Shown: in pieces, positions 1 through 6,557 of the stretch
Numbering within the stretch: position 1 is the stretch's first letter
How the letters are laid out: each line of letters begins with the position of its first letter
Assembly: GCA_023258355.1 (NCBI GenBank)
Contig: JALQZL010000036.1
Coordinates: 1 to 12,544 of the forward strand
DNA length: 12,544 nucleotides
DNA from: Wenzhouxiangellaceae bacterium
GTDB lineage: Bacteria; Pseudomonadota; Gammaproteobacteria; Xanthomonadales; Wenzhouxiangellaceae
Direction: 5' to 3'
Program-made: the position numbers and the translations under genes
Notes under the pieces: model-generated
The model's database searches: none
Told to the model about the DNA's origin: nothing
What the model saw: only the letters and a program-made list of their open reading frames with translations

Positions 1-1
1 C

Positions 2-1069
2 ACTGTGATCGATCTATCAGGGCATCACATCTACCCAGGCTTTGTACATCCAGCAACGCAACTGGGGCTGACGGAGATCAGCTCTGTGGCCGGCACCATC
101 GATACCACAGAGATGGGAAACATCAATGCGGCTTTGAATGTGGAAGTCGCGGTGAATCACGATTCTCAACTGCTGCCAGCCACAATCGCTGGGGGTGTTT
201 TGACTGCGCACATCATTCCTGGAGGAGGCTTAATTCAAGGCCACTCTGCGGTCATGAATCTCGATGGCTGGAGTTGGGAAGAAATGGTCATTCGCTCAGA
301 GACCGGAATGCATATCGCTTTCCCTCAAGGTGCAGTGGATGACGAGGACAATGAGGACCTTCAAACCATCAATCGCGTGTTAGCAGCCGCCAGGCACTGG
401 CACCAAGCCAAAGCCGCCGCCAGCGACGGTCGATTGGTGGCACCACAGCGTAACGACCAACTCGAAGCGCTGGGCCCTGTGCTCAATGGTGATGTTCCCC
501 TCATGCTCCATGCCAATCGGTACGATGCCATGGAAGCAGCGCTTGATTGGGCTGAAGACCAAGGCTTTGAAAACATTGTATTGGTGGCAACCCCTGATGC
601 ACAACATATCGCTGATCGCTTGGCACGAGACGGCATACCGGTCATTATGAAAAACGTCTACGCACTGCCAATGCGACGCGATGATGCCTATGACGCCAGT
701 TTTGTGGCACCAGCCAAGCTCGCCGCAGCTGGGGTAAAGTTCGCCATTGCCGATGCAACGCGGGGCATGGATGTGGCCAATGCACGCAACCTTCCCTTCC
801 AAGCCGGTACGGCAGTCGCTCATGGTTTGGCCATGGATAACGCCATCAAAGCCGTGACCATCTGGCCAGCTGAGATTCTGGGTGTCGCTGATCAATTAGG
901 CTCTTTAGAGCCAGGCAAGCGCGCCAGTCTATTTGCGGCCAATGGCAACCCACTTGAGCCCATGACGCAAGTGACCCATGTCTGGATTGATGGTGAGGCT
1001 TATGACTTGGATGCTGTCAAAGGCAAGGCGCTTTATGACCGCTACAAGGCGCGGCACCAAGGACGCTGA
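2..1069 (+). CDS. Amidohydrolase-family protein, C-terminal part (5' end outside window), metal site apparently degenerate
   Basis: The reading frame is already open at the left edge, so the true start and any signal peptide lie upstream; the GTG at 5 is an internal valine. About 355 residues are visible. The order of motifs is that of imidazolonepropionase-like amidohydrolases: a PGF strand at the start of the barrel, a GVLTAHIIPGGGLIQGHSA stretch, an LHANR segment, and a C-terminal closing domain with FQAGTAVAHGL and the LGSLEPGKRASL signature. Where active family members have PG-hydrophobic-D-x-HxH-LG, this protein reads PGFVHPATQLGL, so both HxH histidines are replaced (A and Q). The usual late aspartate of the GTDS type is also not evident (ADATRGMD instead). 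It may be a non-catalytic or differently metallated member. Such proteins are often encoded beside a second, intact amidohydrolase, which could lie upstream. The fold assignment is firm; the substrate is unknown. Confidence 0.85.
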   Translation, partial: TVIDLSGHHIYPGFVHPATQLGLTEISSVAGTIDTTEMGNINAALNVEVAVNHDSQLLPATIAGGVLTAHIIPGGGLIQGHSAVMNLDGWSWEEMVIRSETGMHIAFPQGAVDDEDNEDLQTINRVLAAARHWHQAKAAASDGRLVAPQRNDQLEALGPVLNGDVPLMLHANRYDAMEAALDWAEDQGFENIVLVATPDAQHIADRLARDGIPVIMKNVYALPMRRDDAYDASFVAPAKLAAAGVKFAIADATRGMDVANARNLPFQAGTAVAHGLAMDNAIKAVTIWPAEILGVADQLGSLEPGKRASLFAANGNPLEPMTQVTHVWIDGEAYDLDAVKGKALYDRYKARHQGR

Positions 1070-1099
1070 TCCAACACACTGAATCGTTGGAACAGCGCC

Positions 1100-2026
1100 A
1101 TGGCCCTCCTGATCTGCGCCCCTGACCGATCAAATCAACAGCTCGCTCATGACTTGAGCGAGCGCTTACCCAACACCGACATTCGCATCTGGCCAGAGAT
1201 CGGCCGGCCTGAGGACATTGTCTTCGCGGTCTTGTGGAAACACCCCAAAGATCTGCTGTCACAGTTACCTAACCTCAAAGCCGTCAGTTCATTGGGTGCT
1301 GGCATTGAGCATCTTGTTGATGATCCAACACTTGCTAGCAAAGCCGTGCCCGTCGGGCGCATGGCAGGCCCTAAATTGGCATTGGATATGGCCACCTGGC
1401 TGATCGGTCGAGTCGTCGCTGATTGGCGGGTATTTGATGAGCACACCCACCATCAGTCACAGCAACGCTGGGTACCGGAGACGCCTCGGGCAACACCGGT
1501 CATTGGTATTCTCGGCATGGGTCAAATGGGGGGACAAGCCGCCCTCTCATTCAGTCAACTCGGCTTCCAAGTGTTGGGTTTTAGCCAATCTGGTCATGGC
1601 CCGAAGACGATTCCGGTCTGGTCTGGCGATGCAGGCCTCGAACATGTTGCCAGTCAATCAGACTACCTCATTTGTCTCTTGCCATTGACACCTCAAACAC
1701 AAGGTATCTTGAATAAGACATTGATGGCGTCGATGAAAGCCGGTAGCGTGCTCATTAATGTGGGTCGAGGCGGCCATCTACACGAGCAAGACTTGTTGGA
1801 TGCATTGTCCAAAGGCAAACCGAGGCGAGCGATTTTAGATGTTTTTCAACAAGAACCCTTGCCTGCTCACCATCCTTTCTGGAAACATGAACAGATTGTG
1901 ATTTCACCGCATTGCGCCAGTATCACTGACCCACAAGAAGCAGCAGAGCGCTTGGCCCAAAGTTATGAGGCTGTCTTGCGGGGAGAGCCCCCCTTGGGTG
2001 AAGTTGACCTCGCGTTGGGCTACTGA
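1100..2026 (+). CDS. D-2-hydroxyacid dehydrogenase, glyoxylate/hydroxypyruvate reductase A (GhrA) type
   Basis: This 308-residue protein has the D-isomer-specific 2-hydroxyacid dehydrogenase layout. The split substrate domain contains LKAVSSLGAGIEHL (about 59-72). The NAD(P)-binding Rossmann motif GMGQMG is at 139-144. The catalytic triad residues are Arg223 (NVGRGGHL), Glu252 (DVFQQEPLP) and His271 (SPHCAS). Length and the ending VDLALGY resemble E. coli GhrA (312 residues, ending VDRARGY). GhrA reduces glyoxylate to glycolate and hydroxypyruvate to glycerate in the cytoplasm, usually with NADPH; the cofactor here is inferred. The ATG at 1100 follows a weak TTGGAA ribosome site and begins 30 bases after the amidohydrolase stop, so the two are probably cotranscribed. 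The stop codon lies inside the end of the convergent gene on the other strand. Confidence 0.9.
   Translation: MALLICAPDRSNQQLAHDLSERLPNTDIRIWPEIGRPEDIVFAVLWKHPKDLLSQLPNLKAVSSLGAGIEHLVDDPTLASKAVPVGRMAGPKLALDMATWLIGRVVADWRVFDEHTHHQSQQRWVPETPRATPVIGILGMGQMGGQAALSFSQLGFQVLGFSQSGHGPKTIPVWSGDAGLEHVASQSDYLICLLPLTPQTQGILNKTLMASMKAGSVLINVGRGGHLHEQDLLDALSKGKPRRAILDVFQQEPLPAHHPFWKHEQIVISPHCASITDPQEAAERLAQSYEAVLRGEPPLGEVDLALGY
1141..1163 (+). repeat. Perfect 9-bp inverted repeat inside the 5' part of the hydroxyacid dehydrogenase gene
   Basis: GCTCGCTCA at 1141-1149 and its exact reverse complement TGAGCGAGC at 1155-1163 are separated by five bases. The mRNA could form a GC-rich hairpin about 40 bases downstream of the start codon. 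No T-run follows, so it is not an intrinsic terminator. It encodes part of LAHDLSER in the coding frame and may be chance; a role in translation or mRNA stability is only a possibility. Confidence 0.5.
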
Positions 2027-2571
2027 GGTCGCTCGCAAAAGCCATGGGGCTCCGCGCCCAATGCCGCATTAAACTTGGCACTCATATTCTGAAAAGCAAC
2101 CCACGCCGCTAATGCGGTGATGTCATCATCACTCAAGTGCACTTTGAGCGAATCAATCACCGTCTGGTCAATCTTGGCACAGTCAGCGGTCATCAACTCA
2201 GCGAACGCTAAGATGGTCTGCTCTATGGGCGTGAAAAGTTCTTCTTGATGACGCCAATCCATGACCGCCTGTGCTTTGTGCGCCTCTCCTTTGCTGGACA
2301 GGTAATGATGCGCATTCAGATCAACACAGAAAGCACAACCATTGAGTTGCGCTACCCGAATGGATACCAATGAGCGCATTGACTTCGATAGGGGGAATCT
2401 CTTCCGAGAAAAAATCCCTAAAAGCCCCAACACGCCGAAGAATAGGCCAAAAAATCGCCCCCACAAATAACTGGGTGATAAGACCTCACCATACACTCGG
2501 ATTTGGCGCTTTAAAACCCAACGAACCGGCCATGGGTAGTCCGTCATCGGTTTGGGTGCAATGTAAGCCAT
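2020..2571 (-). CDS. Carboxymuconolactone decarboxylase / AhpD-fold family protein
   Basis: The 183-residue protein carries the family's CxxC pair, Cys79 and Cys82, in NGCAFCVDLNAHH, after a segment (SMRSLVSIRVAQLNGC) typical of this all-helical fold. AhpD peroxidases have CxxCxxxH; here the residue four after Cys82 is Asn86, with His88 and His89 just beyond, as in related CMD subfamilies. A disulfide-based redox or peroxidase role is therefore plausible but not shown. Residues about 38-54 are strongly hydrophobic and could be a buried helix or membrane contact. The start ATG is well supported: GGAG lies eight bases upstream, and the G-run of this ribosome site begins at the last base of the uvrB stop codon. 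The gap to uvrB is 12 bases, so the two are almost surely cotranscribed and possibly translationally coupled. No exact function is claimed. Confidence 0.85.
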   Translation of the reverse strand: MAYIAPKPMTDYPWPVRWVLKRQIRVYGEVLSPSYLWGRFFGLFFGVLGLLGIFSRKRFPLSKSMRSLVSIRVAQLNGCAFCVDLNAHHYLSSKGEAHKAQAVMDWRHQEELFTPIEQTILAFAELMTADCAKIDQTVIDSLKVHLSDDDITALAAWVAFQNMSAKFNAALGAEPHGFCERPQ

Positions 2572-2576
2572 AACGA

Positions 2577-2584
2577 TCTCTCCC
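2577..2584 (-). promoter_or_regulatory. Ribosome binding site of the CMD-family gene, fused to the uvrB stop codon
   Basis: Read on the minus strand, TAGGGAGAGATCGTTATG contains the uvrB stop (TAG, 2586-2584), a GGAG Shine-Dalgarno core (2583-2580) and the CMD start ATG (2571-2569) with an eight-base spacer. Ribosomes finishing uvrB would stand on this site, which favours coupled translation. Confidence 0.7.
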
Positions 2585-4611
2585 TACGCTGTGGCTTGGG
2601 ACAACCCAAAACCCTCGCGCCTTAATTTTGCAATGTGGTCTCTAATCGCTGCTGCTTTCTCAAACTCCAGCGATTCGGCTGCTTTAAGCATGTCTTTTTC
2701 AAGCTGATCAATCTGTTTAGATAAGGCCTTTGGATCATTTGCCGGCGGTAATGAAGCCAACTGAGGGGCATCGACTTCCTTGCGCTTACCAGAACGTTTT
2801 CCGGGTGTGTTGTGGGCATCCGCCATAATGTCAGCGACACTTTTCAAGATGGTCTTTGGTGTAATGCCATGCGCCTCATTGAACGCGATCTGTTTGGCTC
2901 GTCGGCGCTCTGTTTCATCAATGGCACGCTTCATGGAGTCAGTCACGGTATCTGCATACAAAATGGCCTTGCCTCGGATATTTCGAGCCGCTCGGCCGAT
3001 GGTCTGAATCAAAGACCCCGTTGATCGTAGGAAGCCCTCTTTATCGGCATCTAAAATGGCCACCAAGGAGACCTCTGGGAGGTCTAGACCCTCTCTCAGT
3101 AAGTTGATACCCACTAACACATCAAAGGTACCCAACCGCAAATCTCTTAAAATTTCGACCCGCTCGACAGTATCCACATCTGAGTGCAAGTACCTCACCT
3201 TGACATCGTGCTCTGCCAGATACTCTGTGAGATTTTCAGCCATTCGTTTGGTCAATGTGGTCACCAACACACGCTCTCCCACACCCACACGCTGATTGAT
3301 CTCGGACAGCAAATTATCGACCTGACTGGCCACAGGCCGCACTTCCACTTCAGGATCCACCAAGCCCGTGGGGCGAACCACTTGCTCAACAGTTTGTTTC
3401 GAGTGATCTGCTTCCCACTGCCTAGGTGTGGCAGATACCAAAATCATTTGAGGTGCGCGCTCAGCGAACTCTTCAAACATCAAAGGCCGATTATCCAGTG
3501 CCGATGGCAAACGGAATCCAAACTCAACCAACGTCTCTTTCCTTGACCGATCCCCCTTATACATGCCACCTATTTGTGGAATCGTGACGTGAGACTCGTC
3601 CGCAATCAAGATTGCATCTTTGGGAAGATAATCAAACAAAGTGGGCGGCGCCTCGCCGGGTTGCCGACCAGTCAAATGCCTAGAATAGTTCTCAATCCCT
3701 TGGCAGTAACCCAGCTCTAACATCATCTCAATGTCATACTCACAACGCTGCTTTAAGCGCTGCGCTTCAACGAGTTTGTTGGCCCCCTCTAAAACAACCA
3801 GGCGGTCTTTCAGTTCGGCTTTGATCGCATCGACCGCATCCAGCACCACCTGCCTCGGTGTCACGTAGTGCGTCTTTGGAAAAATAGTGAGTTGGGGCAC
3901 GCTCTCACGTAATTCGCCTGTTAAGGGATCAAAAAAGGCGATCTTCTCAATCTCATCATCAAACAACTCTACTCTGACCGCCTCAATCTCAGAGTCGCCT
4001 GGGAAAATATCAATCACCTCGCCTCGAACCCGATACGTTCCGCGCCGAAGCTCAAAGTCATTGCGTGCATATTGCATCTCTGCCAATCGACGTAAAAGCG
4101 CCCGTTGCGGCAGTTCTTCGCCGACTTGAAGAGACAAGCTCATTTGTAAGAAAGAGCTCGGGTCACCCAATCCATAAATGGCTGACACCGTTGCCACAAT
4201 CAAACTATCGGGACGCTCCAATAGGGCCTTGGTAGCAGACAAGCGCATTTGTTCAATATGCTCATTAATCGAGGCATCTTTTTCAATGAAGGTGTCTGTT
4301 GATGGCACATAGGCCTCGGGTTGGTAGTAATCGTAGTAACTGACAAAGTATTCGACGGCATTGTCAGGGAAAAACGCCTTAAATTCGCCATAGAGCTGCG
4401 CGGCGAGTGTCTTATTGGGCGCCATCACCAAAGCGGGTCGCTGAGCCTTCTCAATGACATTGGCCATGGTGAAGGTCTTGCCTGACCCTGTCACGCCAAG
4501 AAGTGTTTGGTGGCTATGCCCCTGATTGAGGCCATCTACCAGACGCAAAATCGCCTCAGGTTGATCACCCGCGGGTTCATATTTGGAGACCATCTTGAAA
4601 CGTTTCGACAT
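2584..4611 (-). CDS. uvrB: UvrABC excinuclease subunit B (UvrB)
   Basis: This is a full-length UvrB of 675 residues (E. coli 673) and aligns with it end to end. UvrB receives damaged DNA from UvrA, verifies the lesion with its hairpin, and recruits UvrC for dual incision in nucleotide excision repair. Visible parts are the Walker A GVTGSGKT (39-46), the beta-hairpin region SYYDYYQPEAYVPSTDTF (91-108), the DESH box (338-341), LVSATP (391-396), the late helicase motif QTIGRAARN (536-544), and the C-terminal UVR/UvrC-binding coiled coil (about 628-664, LEFEKAAAIRD). The start MSKRFK matches the E. coli MSKPFK start, although no strong ribosome site precedes it; an ATG six codons later is the alternative. 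No clear LexA box (CTG-N10-CAG) was seen in the short upstream region. It forms a pair with the CMD-family gene downstream. Confidence 0.98.
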   Translation of the reverse strand: MSKRFKMVSKYEPAGDQPEAILRLVDGLNQGHSHQTLLGVTGSGKTFTMANVIEKAQRPALVMAPNKTLAAQLYGEFKAFFPDNAVEYFVSYYDYYQPEAYVPSTDTFIEKDASINEHIEQMRLSATKALLERPDSLIVATVSAIYGLGDPSSFLQMSLSLQVGEELPQRALLRRLAEMQYARNDFELRRGTYRVRGEVIDIFPGDSEIEAVRVELFDDEIEKIAFFDPLTGELRESVPQLTIFPKTHYVTPRQVVLDAVDAIKAELKDRLVVLEGANKLVEAQRLKQRCEYDIEMMLELGYCQGIENYSRHLTGRQPGEAPPTLFDYLPKDAILIADESHVTIPQIGGMYKGDRSRKETLVEFGFRLPSALDNRPLMFEEFAERAPQMILVSATPRQWEADHSKQTVEQVVRPTGLVDPEVEVRPVASQVDNLLSEINQRVGVGERVLVTTLTKRMAENLTEYLAEHDVKVRYLHSDVDTVERVEILRDLRLGTFDVLVGINLLREGLDLPEVSLVAILDADKEGFLRSTGSLIQTIGRAARNIRGKAILYADTVTDSMKRAIDETERRRAKQIAFNEAHGITPKTILKSVADIMADAHNTPGKRSGKRKEVDAPQLASLPPANDPKALSKQIDQLEKDMLKAAESLEFEKAAAIRDHIAKLRREGFGLSQATA

Positions 4612-4675
4612 GACTCAGTGACTTTTGGTGAATGGCACGCCCTAAAATTCCGGCGCAAATCCTTGTATCAAGGAC

Positions 4676-4681
4676 TATAAT
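4676..4681 (+). promoter_or_regulatory. Candidate -10 element (TATAAT) for the aminotransferase gene
   Basis: A perfect TATAAT stands in the uvrB/aminotransferase divergent intergenic region, about 38 bases before the preferred aminotransferase ATG. No good -35 hexamer is seen at 16-18 bases upstream (the bases there are GC-rich), and there is no TG extension, so the promoter may need an activator or be weak. Its position argues against translation starting at the upstream in-frame ATG at 4632. Confidence 0.5.
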
Positions 4682-4718
4682 TGTAATCTGTTCCCAGCCA
4701 AGGAAATGTGCATTGTCC

Positions 4719-5894
4719 ATGCGATTCGCTGCTCGAGTATCCAAGGTCAAACCCTCCGCTACCATTGCGATGTCAATGAAAGCGCTCGAACTAAAAGCGC
4801 AGGGCCGAGACATCATCTCTCTATCGGTCGGTGAGCCTGACTTCGATACGCCAGCACACATTGCGCAGGCGGGTATTGAAGCGATTGAACAAGGAAAGAC
4901 GCGTTATACGGCCGTTGATGGCACACCTGAACTCAAACAGGCCATTATTGCCAAGCTCCAGCGTGATAATGAGCTGGACTACACCCCAAAGGAAATTTTG
5001 GTCTCCAGCGGTGCGAAGCAGAGTATCTACAACATGCTCCAAGCGGTTTTGGATGAGGGGGATGAGGTACTTGTGCCGGCACCTTACTGGGTATCGTATC
5101 CAGACATGGTCCGTCTGGCCAATGCAGAACCCGTGATCTTGCACACACAACCAGAGCAAAGTTACCTGATCAATCCCCAACAACTTGAATCGGCGATCAA
5201 TGACAAGACGCGCATGCTCATCCTTAATGCACCCAGCAACCCCACGGGCATGGGGTATGGAAAAAAAGCGCTTGAAGCGCTGGGTGCGGTCTTACTTGAG
5301 CACCCCAAGATATTAATTTGCTCCGATGATATCTATGAGCACATTTGGTGGGGAGAGGAGCCATTTTATAATCTTGGTCAACTCGTTCCTGAATTGAAAG
5401 ACCGGATGGTTGTCATCAATGGTGTCTCCAAGGCCTATGCCATGACAGGCTGGCGAATTGGTTATGCGGCTGGTCCAGAGGGCTTGATCGCACAAATGAG
5501 AAAAATCCAAGGTCAAAGCACCTCCAATCCTTGCTCTATCAGCCAAGCGGCTGCTGTGGCTGCACTCAATGGCGATCAACACTGTGTCACTCAAATGACC
5601 CAAGCCTTTAAAGAACGGCATGATTGGGTTGTGCCTGCGCTGAATGATTGCCCAGGATTTTCTTGCCAGCCAGCGTCGGGGGCCTTCTATGTCTTTGTCG
5701 CTTGCGGTGACGCTATTCAATCACTTGGTCTCAATGATGACTTGCAACTGGCAGAGCACCTGCTTGAAAAAGCCGGTGTGGCCACAGTCCCGGGCACGGC
5801 CTTCGGTGCGCCTAATCACCTGCGCTTGTCTTTTGCGCTTGGTCTTGAAACGCTCAAAGAAGCCATCGATCGCATTCGTGGCGCGCTTGCCTAG
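4719..5894 (+). CDS. PLP-dependent class I aminotransferase, aspartate/aromatic type
   Basis: The 391-residue product is a fold-type I aminotransferase of the AspC/AAT-like subgroup; it moves an amino group between amino acids such as aspartate or aromatic amino acids and 2-oxoglutarate. Key residues, numbered from the ATG at 4719, are: the substrate-binding N-terminal SVGEPDFDTP (36-45), Asn174 in APSNPTG, Asp203/Asp204 and Tyr206 in CSDDIYEHIWW, the Schiff-base lysine Lys238 in VSKAYAMTGWR, Arg246, and the carboxylate-binding Arg369 in NHLRLSF. Homologues begin only a few residues before the RVxxxKPS segment, which favours this start over the longer frame from 4632, which spans the TATAAT. 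A TTG at 4713 has better spacing (8 bases) from the AAGGA at 4700-4704 and is an alternative start. The gene is divergent from uvrB. A seven-A run at 5261-5267 does not break the frame. Exact substrate is not determinable. Confidence 0.93.
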   Translation: MRFAARVSKVKPSATIAMSMKALELKAQGRDIISLSVGEPDFDTPAHIAQAGIEAIEQGKTRYTAVDGTPELKQAIIAKLQRDNELDYTPKEILVSSGAKQSIYNMLQAVLDEGDEVLVPAPYWVSYPDMVRLANAEPVILHTQPEQSYLINPQQLESAINDKTRMLILNAPSNPTGMGYGKKALEALGAVLLEHPKILICSDDIYEHIWWGEEPFYNLGQLVPELKDRMVVINGVSKAYAMTGWRIGYAAGPEGLIAQMRKIQGQSTSNPCSISQAAAVAALNGDQHCVTQMTQAFKERHDWVVPALNDCPGFSCQPASGAFYVFVACGDAIQSLGLNDDLQLAEHLLEKAGVATVPGTAFGAPNHLRLSFALGLETLKEAIDRIRGALA

Positions 5895-5988
5895 TCAGGC
5901 CGCCAAAAAAATGCAGCCAATGTCTGGCGCACACTAGCCATGTACTCTGATTGAGGTGACAGGCTGTCTACTTTAGGGTGGTGTGCTC

Positions 5989-6525
5989 ATGCACCAACCC
6001 CTTTGCCAACGACCAACTGATCGCGGCGGCAGCCTCCTAGACATGCTGGTGGTGCTGGTCATCGTGATGACGCTAGCCAGCTTAATGAGGCCCAGCCTAA
6101 ACCGCCACGCCCTTGAGAAAAAAGCGCTCGCTGAGAGTCAACATCTCTTCCAAGGCCTCAGACGGGCAAGGCTGGCTGCCATGACACAAAACCTACCCAC
6201 CATGGCCTGTCCAAGCGAAGATGGCGCCACATGCGCCTCCCTCAGCGAGTGGCACCATGGCTGGATGGTGTTTCAAGACCCGCGCGGCTTAGGTCAGCCA
6301 AACCATCCCGACGATATTCTCGAGGTGGGAGGGCCAAGCGAATTATTGATCCTTACCAGTGGCTCACGAAAGCGGACGCGTTTTAATCCCGATGGTAGCG
6401 CCTATGGGTACAACCTCACGATCAGCGCTTGCCAAAAAGACGATCAAATCATCCAAGCAGAGATCATCGTTTCTAATCCAGGGCGTGTCCGCTGGTCAGC
6501 CGCACGTCATCCTCTGGTCTGTTAG
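5989..6525 (+). CDS. FimT/GspH-like type IV minor pseudopilin
   Basis: From the ATG at 5989 the product is 178 residues. A short leader ending RGG is followed by SLLDMLVVLVIVMTLASL, a type IV pilin-like helix. Aligned to the usual G|FTLIE, cleavage would fall between Gly13 and Gly14, giving Gly at +1 and Asp at +5 instead of Phe and Glu. The globular part has FimT/GspH traits: paired cysteines in MACPSEDGATC (72-82), HHGWMVFQDPRG (89-100), RFNPDGSAYG (131-140), SACQ with Cys148, and VSNPGRVRW near the end. Such proteins are minor subunits that help start type IV pilus or type II secretion fibres. AGGGTGG sits seven bases before this ATG, which decides against the GTG at 5983. No other pilin gene lies nearby, so it is an orphan in this window. 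Family is well supported; the machinery it serves is unknown. Confidence 0.85.
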   Translation: MHQPLCQRPTDRGGSLLDMLVVLVIVMTLASLMRPSLNRHALEKKALAESQHLFQGLRRARLAAMTQNLPTMACPSEDGATCASLSEWHHGWMVFQDPRGLGQPNHPDDILEVGGPSELLILTSGSRKRTRFNPDGSAYGYNLTISACQKDDQIIQAEIIVSNPGRVRWSAARHPLVC

Positions 6526-6557
6526 CCACTTTGAAAACCTGAGCGAAAGGGCGTAGA

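Noticed and set aside
380..895. 171-codon open frame on the minus strand inside the amidohydrolase gene
   Set aside because: It is fully antisense to a well-matched family member, has no recognisable domain and no ribosome site that stands out.
4612..4718. Possible LexA (SOS) box for uvrB
   Set aside because: CTG and CAG half-sites occur (for example near 4689-4697) but none is spaced as CTG-N10-CAG, so SOS control cannot be supported from sequence.
5261..5268. Seven-A run in the aminotransferase gene as a programmed frameshift site
   Set aside because: The normal frame runs on through all later family motifs, and no pseudoknot or internal stop supports frameshifting.
5267..5281. AGCGCT-TGA-AGCGCT repeat in the aminotransferase gene
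   Set aside because: It encodes conserved-looking KALEAL helix codons and is short; best explained by codon use.
5895..5988. Terminator or promoter between the aminotransferase and pseudopilin genes
   Set aside because: Only four-base stems (GCCA/TGGC, GACA/TGTC) without T-runs, and no -35/-10 pair with acceptable spacing.
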